A stretch of DNA of 64,000 nt. Source: Mumia sp050632745 (GTDB lineage Bacteria > Actinomycetota > Actinomycetes > Propionibacteriales > Nocardioidaceae). The stretch is from positions 930,001-994,000 of the forward strand of contig NZ_JBODSD010000001.1 in NCBI RefSeq assembly GCF_050632745.1, read 5' to 3'. Numbering within the stretch: the first letter of the stretch is position 1; each line of letters begins with the position of its first letter. The notes under the pieces were generated by a model. It made no database searches. It saw only the letters and a program-made list of their open reading frames with translations, and was not told the origin of the DNA. Positions 40,541 to 49,039 of this stretch are shown here, piece by piece. The position numbers were made by a program, and so were the translations under genes.

Positions 40541-41419
40541 GTGACCGTCCTTCTCGCCGTCGTCGCCGTGCTCGGCGTCTCGTTGTCCGGGCCGTTGATG
40601 GCCGGGACACAGGCACCGGCACTGGCGATCGCGTTCTGGCGCAACGCGCTGGCCGAGGTGGTGCTGCTCCCCGTCGCGGCCACCCGCCGGCGACGCGAGC
40701 TGCGGGCGATCACGCGCGCGGACCTCCGTACCTGCCTGTTCGCCGGTGCCGCGCTCGCGGCCCACTTCGCGACCTGGGTCAGCGCGCTGAAGCTGACCTC
40801 GGTCGCGGCGGCGACGGCGTTGGTCTCCATGCAGGTCGGCTGGATCGCGCTGATCGACCGGCTCCGGGGCAAGCGGATCCGGCTGGGCGTGGCCGTCGGG
40901 CTCGCGATCTCCTTCGCCGGCGTGCTCGTGATCACCGGCGTCGACCTCACGCTCTCGCGCGACGCCCTCGTCGGGGACGTGCTCGCGCTGGTCGGCGGGT
41001 TGACGGCCGCCGTCTACACCGTCGCGGGCGCGCGGGCCCGCGAGAGCCTCACCACGACGGCGTACACGGTCCTCTGCTACGGCGCGTGCGCGGCGATCCT
41101 GCTGGCCGTCTGCGTGGTGGGTGGCGTGCCGCTGGTCGGGTTCGAGGCCGAGGCGTGGGCGGGGATCGTCGCCGTGACGGTGACCGCCCAGCTGCTCGGG
41201 CACTCGGTGATCAACCACCTGCTCGCGGTCATGAGCCCGATGGTCGTCTCACTCGTGCTGCTGCTCGAGGTCCCCGGAGCGGCGATCCTCGCGGCCGCGA
41301 TGCTGGGACAGGCGCCGGGCGTCGGCGTGTACGCGGGGCTGGCCCTGATCCTCGGCGGCCTCGCGGTGGTGGTCACGCGGCGGCCGCCCGCCCGCGGCGA
41401 GGTCCCCGACTCCGACTGA
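40541..41419 (+). CDS. EamA/DMT family transporter
   Basis: The 292-aa protein has about ten predicted membrane helices in two similar halves (each with an EamA-type segment: FAGAALAAHFATWVSALKLT and a final GVYAGLALILGGLAVVVTRR), the drug/metabolite transporter fold. Substrates of such proteins range from amino acids to nucleosides, and none can be chosen here. It starts at GTG 40541 and appears monocistronic. Confidence 0.88.
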   Translation: MTVLLAVVAVLGVSLSGPLMAGTQAPALAIAFWRNALAEVVLLPVAATRRRRELRAITRADLRTCLFAGAALAAHFATWVSALKLTSVAAATALVSMQVGWIALIDRLRGKRIRLGVAVGLAISFAGVLVITGVDLTLSRDALVGDVLALVGGLTAAVYTVAGARARESLTTTAYTVLCYGACAAILLAVCVVGGVPLVGFEAEAWAGIVAVTVTAQLLGHSVINHLLAVMSPMVVSLVLLLEVPGAAILAAAMLGQAPGVGVYAGLALILGGLAVVVTRRPPARGEVPDSD

Positions 41420-41525
41420 GCCGCAGGTGAGAAGCAGGTCACACTCGTCTCGCTGTTACTAGTCGTTAACACTACTCGTAGGTACAGTCAGCCCTGATCC
41501 CGTCCCCGCAGCACCGAGGTGACCC

Positions 41526-42512
41526 GTGTCTGTCGAAAACGCTGTGTCCGCCGAGAGCAAGGCCCTGCGCTCGCGCCGCTCCTGCCTCGCCGTCCCCGGC
41601 TCGAACCCGCGCTTCCTGGAGAAGGCCAAGGGCCTGCCCGCCGACCAGGTCTTCCTCGACATCGAGGACGCGGTCGCCCCGCTCGCCAAGCCCGACGCCC
41701 GCAAGAACATCGTCGCCGCGCTCAACGAGGGCGGCTGGGGCGACAAGGTCCGCGTGGTGCGCGTCAACGACTGGACGACGCAGTGGACCTACCGCGACGT
41801 GATCGAGGTCGTCGAGGGCGCCGGCGCCAACCTCGACTGCATCATGCTCCCGAAGGTCCAGACGCCCGAGCAGGTCGTCGCGCTCGACGTCCTCCTCACC
41901 CAGATCGAGAAGACGATGGGCTACGAGGTCGGCCGCATCGGCATCGAGGCGCAGATCGAGAACGCGCTCGGCCTGACCAACGTCAACGCGATCGCCGCCG
42001 CCTCGCCGCGCGTCGAGACCATCATCTTCGGCCCCGCCGACTTCATGGCGAGCATCAACATGAAGTCTCTCGTCGTGGGCGAGCAGCCGTCCGGCTACGA
42101 CGTCGGCGACGCCTACCACCACATCCTCATGAGCATCCTCATGGCGGCGCGGGCGTACGACAAGCAGGCCATCGACGGCCCCTACCTCCAGATCCGCGAC
42201 ACCGAGGGCTACCGCCGTGTCGCCTCGCGGTCGGCCGCGCTCGGGTTCGACGGCAAGTGGGTCCTGCACCCCGGCCAGGTCGATGTCGCCAACGAGGTCT
42301 TCAGCCCCCGCCAGGAGGACTACGACCACGCCGAGAACATCCTCGACGCGTACGACTGGTTCACCTCCGAGGCCGGCGGCAAGAAGGGCTCGGCGATGCT
42401 CGGCGACGAGATGATCGACGAGGCCTCGCGCAAGATGGCCCTCGTGATCTCGGCCAAGGGACGCGCCGCCGGGATGCAGCGCACGACCACGTGGGAGCCG
42501 CCGACCGAGTGA
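41526..42512 (+). CDS. HpcH/HpaI-family CoA ester lyase (CitE-like)
   Basis: The 328-aa TIM-barrel protein resembles the CitE/malyl-CoA lyase group: RSCLAVPGSNPRFLEKAKGL, FLDIEDAVAP (metal-binding Glu and Asp), IMLPKVQTPEQV, IGIEAQIENALGL (catalytic region), IIFGPADFMASI and GKWVLHPGQVDVANEVFSPR. It probably cleaves a beta-hydroxyacyl-CoA such as malyl-, beta-methylmalyl- or citramalyl-CoA to acetyl- or propionyl-CoA and glyoxylate or pyruvate. It is followed after 63 bp by an acyl-CoA dehydrogenase, and a MaoC hydratase of the matching type lies 11 kb downstream. Starts at GTG 41526. Confidence 0.88.
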   Translation: MSVENAVSAESKALRSRRSCLAVPGSNPRFLEKAKGLPADQVFLDIEDAVAPLAKPDARKNIVAALNEGGWGDKVRVVRVNDWTTQWTYRDVIEVVEGAGANLDCIMLPKVQTPEQVVALDVLLTQIEKTMGYEVGRIGIEAQIENALGLTNVNAIAAASPRVETIIFGPADFMASINMKSLVVGEQPSGYDVGDAYHHILMSILMAARAYDKQAIDGPYLQIRDTEGYRRVASRSAALGFDGKWVLHPGQVDVANEVFSPRQEDYDHAENILDAYDWFTSEAGGKKGSAMLGDEMIDEASRKMALVISAKGRAAGMQRTTTWEPPTE

Positions 42513-42575
42513 GGTCGGCCGACACCCCAGCCCCCGCCGTACGAGCTGCACCGATCGAGAGATAGCGAGACAACC

Positions 42576-43772
42576 ATGGGCCGCCTGGTCACCACCGACG
42601 GACTGACCGACGTCCAGGAGGAGATCCTCAAGACCGTCCGCGAGTTCGTGGACAAGGAGATCATCCCGGTCGCCACCGAGCTGGAGCACAAGGACGAGTA
42701 CCCGCAGGCCATCGTCGACGGCCTGAAGGAGCTCGGCCTGTTCGGGCTGACGATCCCGGAGGAGTACGGCGGCCTCGGCGAGTCGCTGCTCACGTACGCG
42801 CTGGTGGTCGAGGAGATCGCCCGCGGGTGGATGAGCGTCTCCGGCGTCATCAACACGCACTTCATCGTGGCGTACATGCTGGTCCAGCACGGCACCGAGG
42901 AGCAGAAGCAGAAGTACCTGCCGCGGATGGCCACCGGCGAGGTGCGCGGCGCGTTCTCGATGTCGGAGCCGTCGCTGGGCTCGGACGTGTCGGCGGTGTC
43001 GACGAAGGCGACCAAGCAGGACGACGGGTCGTACTCCATCACCGGCCAGAAGATGTGGCTCACCAACGGCGGCTCGTCGAACCTCGTCGCGGTGCTCACC
43101 AAGACCGACGAGGGCGCCGACTCGGTCTACCGCAACATGACCACCTTCCTGGTGGAGAAGGAGCCCGGCTTCGGCGAGACGGCTCAGGGCGTCACCGTCC
43201 CGGGCAAGATCGACAAGATGGGCTACAAGGGCATCGACACGACCGAGATGATCCTGGACAAGCACCAGATCTCGGCCGACCAGATCCTCGGCGGCGTCCC
43301 GGGCAAGGGCTTCTACCAGATGATGGACGGCGTCGAGGTCGGGCGCGTCAACGTCGGCGCCCGCGCGGTCGGCATCGCCAACCGCGCCTTCGAGCTCGGC
43401 ATCGCCTACGCCCAGCAGCGCGAGACCTTCGGCAAGCCGATCGCGCAGCACCAGGCGATCCTGTTCCGCCTGGCGGAGATGGGGACCAAGGTCGAGACCG
43501 CGCACGCGATGGTCGTGCGGGCCGCGCGCAAGAAGGACGCCGGCGAGCGCAACGACGTCGAGGCCGGCATGGCCAAGATGGTTGCCTCGGAGTACTGCAA
43601 CGAGGTGGTCGAGGCGTCGTTCCGGATCCACGGCGGCTACGGCTACTCCAAGGAGTACGAGATCGAGCGCCTCTACCGGGAGGCCGCGTTCATGCTCATC
43701 GGCGAGGGCACGAGCGACATCCAGAAGATGATCATCGGCCGCAGCCTGCTCAAGGACTACAAGCAGCGCTGA
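42576..43772 (+). CDS. Acyl-CoA dehydrogenase
   Basis: The 398-aa flavoenzyme has the ACAD N-terminal helical domain, the flavin-binding stretch GAFSMSEPSLGSDVSAVSTK and WLTNGG, and the C-terminal GGYGYSKEYEIERLYRE with the catalytic glutamate in GEGTSDIQ (about 376). It introduces a 2,3 double bond into an acyl-CoA. The neighbouring CitE-like lyase suggests a branched or C4/C5 dicarboxylic thioester as substrate, but chain specificity cannot be read from sequence. Read-through from the lyase gene is likely. Confidence 0.9.
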   Translation: MGRLVTTDGLTDVQEEILKTVREFVDKEIIPVATELEHKDEYPQAIVDGLKELGLFGLTIPEEYGGLGESLLTYALVVEEIARGWMSVSGVINTHFIVAYMLVQHGTEEQKQKYLPRMATGEVRGAFSMSEPSLGSDVSAVSTKATKQDDGSYSITGQKMWLTNGGSSNLVAVLTKTDEGADSVYRNMTTFLVEKEPGFGETAQGVTVPGKIDKMGYKGIDTTEMILDKHQISADQILGGVPGKGFYQMMDGVEVGRVNVGARAVGIANRAFELGIAYAQQRETFGKPIAQHQAILFRLAEMGTKVETAHAMVVRAARKKDAGERNDVEAGMAKMVASEYCNEVVEASFRIHGGYGYSKEYEIERLYREAAFMLIGEGTSDIQKMIIGRSLLKDYKQR

Positions 43773-43791
43773 CCCTCTCGCCCCGGCCGCG

Positions 43792-43875
43792 CTCGCTCGG
43801 GTACCCCACGCGAACGCCACTGCCCCTAGCGCACACGCTGGGGGCAGTGGCATTTCGCTGGGGTACCCCAGCGAG
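43792..43875. terminator. Large hairpin after the acyl-CoA dehydrogenase gene
   Basis: Arms 43792-43826 and 43841-43875 (35 nt each) pair with a few mismatches around a 14-nt loop. Inside each arm is a KpnI-type palindrome GGTACC, and the right arm contains CTGGGGTACCCCAG. It lies 20 bp after the acyl-CoA dehydrogenase stop and before the helicase promoter. It is unusually long for a terminator. Confidence 0.65.
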
Positions 43876-43959
43876 GGAGCAGATCGGAGCGGGCGCGCTG
43901 GCGTCGCGAACCTCCGTGGCGCCTGTGGAGGGCGTACGACGGGTGTCGGCGCGGCTGCG

Positions 43960-43965
43960 TACGGT
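43960..43965 (+). promoter_or_regulatory. -10 hexamer (TACGGT) for the RecQ-like helicase
   Basis: TACGGT ends 7 nt before ATG 43973, giving a leaderless start. Confidence 0.5.
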
Positions 43966-43972
43966 GGACTCC

Positions 43973-46126
43973 ATGCCCCCCACCGCCGCCACGTCCGCGC
44001 TGACCCCGTCCCGAGCCGCCGTCGCCGACCGCGTGATCGGCGCGTTGGCCGGACCGGGCGCGACCCTGCGCGACGACCAGGTGACCGCGGTCGCCGCCCT
44101 GTGCGAGCCGCGGGCCCGGGTGCTGGTCGTGCAGGCGACCGGCTGGGGCAAGTCGGCCGTCTACTGGGCGGCGACCGCGATCCGTCGCGACGAGGGGGCG
44201 GGCACGACGCTCGTGGTCTCGCCGCTGCTGTCGCTGATGCGCGACCAGGTGGCCGCGGCCGCCCGGGCCGGGCTGCGCGCGGAGACGCTCAACTCGTCCA
44301 ACGTCGAGGAGTGGTCGCGCATCGAGGAGGCGCTGCGCGCCGGTGACGTCGACGTGCTGCTGGTGTCGCCGGAGCGGCTCGCCAACCCCGGGTTCGGCCG
44401 CCGGGTGCTCGACGCGCTCGCCGGGCGGATCGGCCTGCTGGTCGTCGACGAGGCGCACGCCGTGTCGGACTGGGGGCACGACTTCCGCCCCGACTACCGC
44501 CGCGTCTCCGACGTCCTGCAGCGGCTCAACCCCGACACCCCGGTGCTCGCGACGACCGCGACCGCCAACGCGCGCGTGACCGAGGACGTGGCCGCCCAGC
44601 TGCGGAGCGGCGGATCGGGGGAGCCGGGGGAGGAGACGCTCGTCCTCCGCGGTCCGCTCGCACGCTCCAGCCTCGAGCTCTCGGTGGTCGACCGGCTGTC
44701 GCCTCTCGAGCGCTACGCGTGGGTGGTCGACCACCTGCCGACGCTGCCCGGCTCGGGCATCGTGTACGCGCTCACGGTGGCCGACGCGCACCGGCTCACG
44801 GCGGCGGTGCGGGCGGTCCACGGCGACGCGGTCCCGGTCGCGGCCTACACCGGCCAGCTCGAGGCCGCCGAGCGCGAGCGGCTCGAGGACGCGCTGCGCG
44901 ACAACCGCGTCAAGGCGCTCGTCGCGACGTCGGCGCTCGGCATGGGCTACGACAAGCCCGACCTCGGCTTCGTGGTGCACGTCGGCGCGCCGCCATCGCC
45001 GGTCTCCTACTACCAGCAGGTCGGCCGTGCCGGGCGCGCGATCGACCACGCGCATGCCGTGCTGCTGCCGTCGGGCGCCGACGACGGGGTGTGGGACTAC
45101 TTCGCGACGGCGACGATCCCCGTGCCGGCCCAGGTCGAGCGACTCCTCGAGGCGATGGCGGACGCGACCGTCGACGCGCCGGCGACCGTGGTGGCGCTCG
45201 AGGCCGAGACCGGGCTGCGCCGCGGGCGCGTCGAGCTGATGCTCAAGCAGCTCGCCGTCGACGGGGTCACCGAGCGGGTCGAGCGCGGCTGGGTGCGCAC
45301 CGGGGCCGCGTGGTCGTACGACCAGGAGCACTACGACGGCGTCGTCGGCGTACGACGCCGGGAGGCCGACATCATGCGCGCCTACACCCGCGGTGCGCGG
45401 TGCCTCATGCAGCTCCTGCAGGAGTCTCTCGACGACCCGCAGGCCGCGCCGTGCGGGCGCTGCTCGGTCTGCCGGGGGACGCTGCCCGACGGGCTGGCGG
45501 AGGCGCCGCAGCCGGAGACCGTCCGTGCTGTGGCGACCGTGCTGCGCGGCGAGGACCACGTGCTGGAGCCGCGCAAGATGTGGCCGGGAGGTGCCTTCGG
45601 GACGCGCGGTCGGATCGCGCCCGACCGCGCGGTCGAGCCGGGGCGCGCGCTCGTCCACGCCGACGCGCCGGAGTGGCGAGAGGCCGTGCGCGAGATGTTC
45701 GACCGCGACGCGCCGGCTCCCCAGGAGGTGCTGGACGCGTGCGTGCAGGTGCTCGCCCGCTGGAAGGCGGACTGGCGCAGCCGTCCCGAGATCGCGGTCG
45801 CGCTGCCGGCCGCCGGGTTCGCGGCGCTGACCGGGAGCATCGCCGACCATCTGGCGACGGTCGGACGGCTCGACCGCGCCGAGCTCGCCACCGACGTCGG
45901 TCGGTCTGCGCAGGAGGTCCGCGACCTGACGTCGTCGGACGAGGCCGCGCTGTGGCGCGACGCGGTGTCGGTGCCGGGGGAGGCGGCGTCGGCGGTCGCC
46001 GGTCGCACCGTGCTGCTCGTGGTCGACGCGTCGGCCTCGCAGTGGCCGATCACCGTGGTCGGAGCCGCGCTGCGGGCTGCGGGTGCGGCCGCGGTCCTGC
46101 CGCTCCTGGTGCACCGCCGGGTGTGA
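43973..46126 (+). CDS. RecQ-family ATP-dependent DNA helicase with C-terminal PRTase-like tail
   Basis: The 717-aa protein has superfamily-2 helicase motifs: QATGWGKSA (Walker A, about 54-62), VSPLLSLMRDQ, VVDEAHAVSDWGHDFRP, ATTATAN, then LVATSALGMGYDKPDLGFVV and YYQQVGRAGRA. A zinc-binding segment CGRCSVC (about 495) follows. The HRDC domain of classical RecQ is absent. The C-terminal 50 residues (RTVLLVVDASASQWPITVVG, AALRAAGAAAVLPLLVH) look like a phosphoribosyltransferase PRPP loop, but the usual paired acidic residues are reduced to VVDAS, so it is probably a degenerate module. It is likely to unwind DNA in repair; the role of the tail is unknown. Confidence 0.9.
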   Translation: MPPTAATSALTPSRAAVADRVIGALAGPGATLRDDQVTAVAALCEPRARVLVVQATGWGKSAVYWAATAIRRDEGAGTTLVVSPLLSLMRDQVAAAARAGLRAETLNSSNVEEWSRIEEALRAGDVDVLLVSPERLANPGFGRRVLDALAGRIGLLVVDEAHAVSDWGHDFRPDYRRVSDVLQRLNPDTPVLATTATANARVTEDVAAQLRSGGSGEPGEETLVLRGPLARSSLELSVVDRLSPLERYAWVVDHLPTLPGSGIVYALTVADAHRLTAAVRAVHGDAVPVAAYTGQLEAAERERLEDALRDNRVKALVATSALGMGYDKPDLGFVVHVGAPPSPVSYYQQVGRAGRAIDHAHAVLLPSGADDGVWDYFATATIPVPAQVERLLEAMADATVDAPATVVALEAETGLRRGRVELMLKQLAVDGVTERVERGWVRTGAAWSYDQEHYDGVVGVRRREADIMRAYTRGARCLMQLLQESLDDPQAAPCGRCSVCRGTLPDGLAEAPQPETVRAVATVLRGEDHVLEPRKMWPGGAFGTRGRIAPDRAVEPGRALVHADAPEWREAVREMFDRDAPAPQEVLDACVQVLARWKADWRSRPEIAVALPAAGFAALTGSIADHLATVGRLDRAELATDVGRSAQEVRDLTSSDEAALWRDAVSVPGEAASAVAGRTVLLVVDASASQWPITVVGAALRAAGAAAVLPLLVHRRV

Positions 46127-46135
46127 TCCGGCGGG

Positions 46136-46531
46136 TCACCGCAGGCGGACCCGGTCCCACTCCGTCACGAAGTCATACATCGCCTGAGTGAGGCCGTGGT
46201 CGTGCAGCGACGCTGGTCGCCACCACACCTCGAGCATCACCCAGGCCTCCGCCGACCCGCTGCCGTCGCGCCCGTTGCGGCCGGACTTGCGGCGTACCGT
46301 CGTCGCGCCGTACACGAGCCCGACCGGCAGCACGAGGGCATGCGTCGCGTCGTCGACCGGGACCGGAGCCGGGAGGATCCATCCCGCCGTCACCGGCTTG
46401 CGCGACGGCGTGTACGTCAGCAGCCGCCCCTGCGTCTTCTGGACCCGGTTGTAGACGTCCTCGGTCGGGATGTGGCGGTACTCGCAGGCGGCGACGAACG
46501 CCTGGACGTTCTCCCGTGCCTGGCTCTCCAT
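46136..46531 (-). CDS. Conserved hypothetical protein
   Basis: The 131-aa protein has no recognised domain. It is rich in Trp and aromatic residues (AGWILPAPVPVDDATHALVL, AWVMLEVWWRPASLHDHGLT) and looks globular, cytosolic and beta-rich with no membrane segment. The start ATG 46531 is supported by TAGCCT 6 nt upstream. It converges on the helicase gene with 9 bp between stops. A link to DNA repair by position is speculation. Confidence 0.7.
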   Translation of the reverse strand: MESQARENVQAFVAACEYRHIPTEDVYNRVQKTQGRLLTYTPSRKPVTAGWILPAPVPVDDATHALVLPVGLVYGATTVRRKSGRNGRDGSGSAEAWVMLEVWWRPASLHDHGLTQAMYDFVTEWDRVRLR

Positions 46532-46537
46532 GCCGGG

Positions 46538-46543
46538 AGGCTA
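46538..46543 (-). promoter_or_regulatory. -10 hexamer (TAGCCT) for the 131-aa hypothetical gene
   Basis: The hexamer lies 6 nt before ATG 46531. Confidence 0.5.
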
Positions 46544-46648
46544 CGTGCGGTGTGTTACATCCGCGTCACACGAACGGACGACGTGACCCGGCTCCCACAC
46601 CGCGCGACGGTGCGGCGCAGCGGGTGACCCGCGTCCTCCCGGGAGGGG

Positions 46649-49039
46649 TCAGCTCGTCGGCTTCAGGACCCAGTCCTTGACCTCCGGCATGTCCTCCAGG
46701 TGCTCGCGCACGTAGCGGTGGTGCTTCTCCAGCATCTGCGCGCAGTACTCGCGCAGCTCCTGCGCCCCCGCCGGCGTCGCCTTGGTGTTGTTGAGCACGT
46801 CCACCACGAGCTGGTAGCGCGACATCTCGTTCAGCACCGTCATGTCGAACGGTGTCGTCGTCGTGCCCTGCTCGATGAACCCCCGCACGTGGAACCGGTC
46901 GGCGATCGGACGGCCGTGCACGAGCTTGTGGATCGCGCCGTGGTAGCCGTGGAACGCGAACAGCACGTCCACGTCCTCGGTGAACAGCGCGGCGAACTCG
47001 GACTCGGACATCCCGTGCGGGTGGTCCTTCTGGCGCGGCAGCGTCATGAGGTCCACGACGTTGACGACCCGAAGCGTGAGGTCGGGCACCCACTCCTTCA
47101 GCAGCTGCGCCGCGGCGACCGTCTCCGCCGTCGGGACGTCCCCCGCGCACGCGAGCACGATGTCGGGCTTCTTCGAGCCGTCGTCGTTGCCTGCCCAGTC
47201 CCAGATCCCGGCGCCCTTCGCACAGTGCTCCGTCGCCTCGTCGATCGTGAGGTACTGAAGGTGGGGCTGCTTGTCGATCGCGATGACGTTGACGTACGAC
47301 TTCGACCGGAAGCAGTGGTCGGCGACGGAGAGCAGGCAGTTGGCGTCCGGCGGGAGGTAGACACGCGCCACGGCCGCGCGCATGTTGAGCACGACGTTGA
47401 TGAGCCCCGGCCCCTGGTGCGAGAAGCCGTTGTGGTCGTTGCGCCACGTGGTGGACGTCAGCAGGATGTTGAGGCTCGGCACCTTCGCGCGCCACGAGAG
47501 GTGGTTCGCCTCCTCCAGCCACTTCGCGTGCTGGACCGTCATCGACGCGCTCACCATCGCGAACGACTCGTACGTCGCGAAGAGTCCGTGCCGACCCGTC
47601 AGGTTGTAGCCCTCGAGCCAGCCCTGACAGCTGTGCTCGCTGAGGACCTCCATGACGCGGCCGTTGCGGGAGAGCTTCTCGTCGTCCGGCGTGATGCGCT
47701 CCATGAACGCGCGGTCGCTGGCGTCGAAGACCGCACCGAGCCGGTTGGAGTTGGTCTCGTCGGGGCAGTACAGCCGGAAGGTGTCGGGGTTGTCCCGGTA
47801 GATGTCGGCCATCATCGCGCCGAGGACGCGGGTGTTCTCGAAGCGTGTGGCCGCAGGTGAGGGGACCTCGATGCCGTAGTCGGCGAACGGTCGCAGCTCC
47901 AGGTCCTTCGTGAGCAGACCGCCGTTGGCCGCCGGGTTGGCGCTCATCCGCAGGTCACCCTCGGGGTTGTTCGCCAGGATCTCGTCCGACGGCTTGCCGC
48001 CCGGGAAGAGCTCGTCGGGCCCGTACGACCTCAGCCACTCCTCGAGCATCTGAAGGTGCTCGGGGTTCTCGCGGACTCCCGACAGCGGCACCTGGTGCGC
48101 ACGCCAGGTGCCTTCGATCATGCGGCCGTCGACCTCCTTCGGGCCGGTCCAGCCCTTGGGCGTCCGCAGCACGATCATCGGCCACGTCGGCATCTCGCCG
48201 TCCCAGCCGCCGCCGCGGGCCGCGTCCTGGATCGCCTTGATCTTCCCGTACGCCTCGGCGAGCGCGGCGGCGAAGCGGTGGTGCATGCCGGGAAGGTCGT
48301 CACCCTCGACCTCGATCACGTCGTACCCGTAGCCCGTGAAGAGGTCGCGTACCTGCTCGGGAGGCTTGCGTCCGAGCACCGTCGGGCTCGCGATCTTGCC
48401 GTCGTTCAGGTGCAGGACGGGGAGCACGGCGCCGTCGTGCTCGGGGTTGAGGAACGAGATCCCCTTCCACGAACCCGACAACGGACCCGTCTCGGCCTCG
48501 CCGTCGCCCACGATGGCCACCGCCAGGAGATCGGGGTTGTCGAAGACCGCGCCGAACGCGTGGACCAGCACGTAACCCAGCTCGCCGCCCTCGTGGATCG
48601 ACCCGGGGGTCGTCACCGACACGTGGCTCGGGATCCCGCCGGGGGTGGAGAACTGACGGCACAGCCGCGTGAGCCCGTCGGAGTCCAGCGAGACCTCGGG
48701 GTAGATCTCCGAGTACGTTCCCTCGAGGTAGCCCGCGGCGACGAGCGCGGGTCCGCCGTGGCCCGGTCCCGACAGGTAGATCGCGGACTGCCCGGTGTGC
48801 TGGATCAGGCGGTTCATGTGGGCGTAGACGAAGGACTGTCCGGGACTCGTGCCCCAGTGGCCGAGCAGGCGCGGTTTGATGTCGTCCGGCCTCAGCGGCT
48901 GCTGGAGGAGCACGTTGCTCTTGAGGTAGATCTGCGCGACGGTCAGGTAGTTGTTCGCGCGCCACCACGCGTCGAGCGCCGTGAGCTCCTCGTCGGTGGG
49001 GTTCGCGAGCTCGCCGGTGGCGGTGGTCGTCTCGGTCAT
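46649..49039 (-). CDS. xfp: Phosphoketolase
   Basis: This 796-aa thiamine-diphosphate enzyme has family motifs LSGPGHGGPA, SHVSVTTPGSIHEGGELGYV, VGDGEAETGPLSGSW (TPP/Mg binding), SNRLGAVFDA and FSHQGPG. It splits xylulose-5-phosphate (and often fructose-6-phosphate) with phosphate into acetyl phosphate and a triose or tetrose phosphate. Its start overlaps the ackA stop by 4 bp, so acetate kinase can use the acetyl phosphate to make ATP and acetate. ATG 49039 is preceded by AAGGAG. Length is normal for the family. Confidence 0.95.
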   Translation of the reverse strand: MTETTTATGELANPTDEELTALDAWWRANNYLTVAQIYLKSNVLLQQPLRPDDIKPRLLGHWGTSPGQSFVYAHMNRLIQHTGQSAIYLSGPGHGGPALVAAGYLEGTYSEIYPEVSLDSDGLTRLCRQFSTPGGIPSHVSVTTPGSIHEGGELGYVLVHAFGAVFDNPDLLAVAIVGDGEAETGPLSGSWKGISFLNPEHDGAVLPVLHLNDGKIASPTVLGRKPPEQVRDLFTGYGYDVIEVEGDDLPGMHHRFAAALAEAYGKIKAIQDAARGGGWDGEMPTWPMIVLRTPKGWTGPKEVDGRMIEGTWRAHQVPLSGVRENPEHLQMLEEWLRSYGPDELFPGGKPSDEILANNPEGDLRMSANPAANGGLLTKDLELRPFADYGIEVPSPAATRFENTRVLGAMMADIYRDNPDTFRLYCPDETNSNRLGAVFDASDRAFMERITPDDEKLSRNGRVMEVLSEHSCQGWLEGYNLTGRHGLFATYESFAMVSASMTVQHAKWLEEANHLSWRAKVPSLNILLTSTTWRNDHNGFSHQGPGLINVVLNMRAAVARVYLPPDANCLLSVADHCFRSKSYVNVIAIDKQPHLQYLTIDEATEHCAKGAGIWDWAGNDDGSKKPDIVLACAGDVPTAETVAAAQLLKEWVPDLTLRVVNVVDLMTLPRQKDHPHGMSESEFAALFTEDVDVLFAFHGYHGAIHKLVHGRPIADRFHVRGFIEQGTTTTPFDMTVLNEMSRYQLVVDVLNNTKATPAGAQELREYCAQMLEKHHRYVREHLEDMPEVKDWVLKPTS

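Noticed and set aside
13503..41468. Shared 9-mer CTAGTCGTT upstream of fdxA and of the CitE-like gene as a common regulator site
   Set aside because: A single short match between two regions with no other similarity is too weak to call a shared operator.
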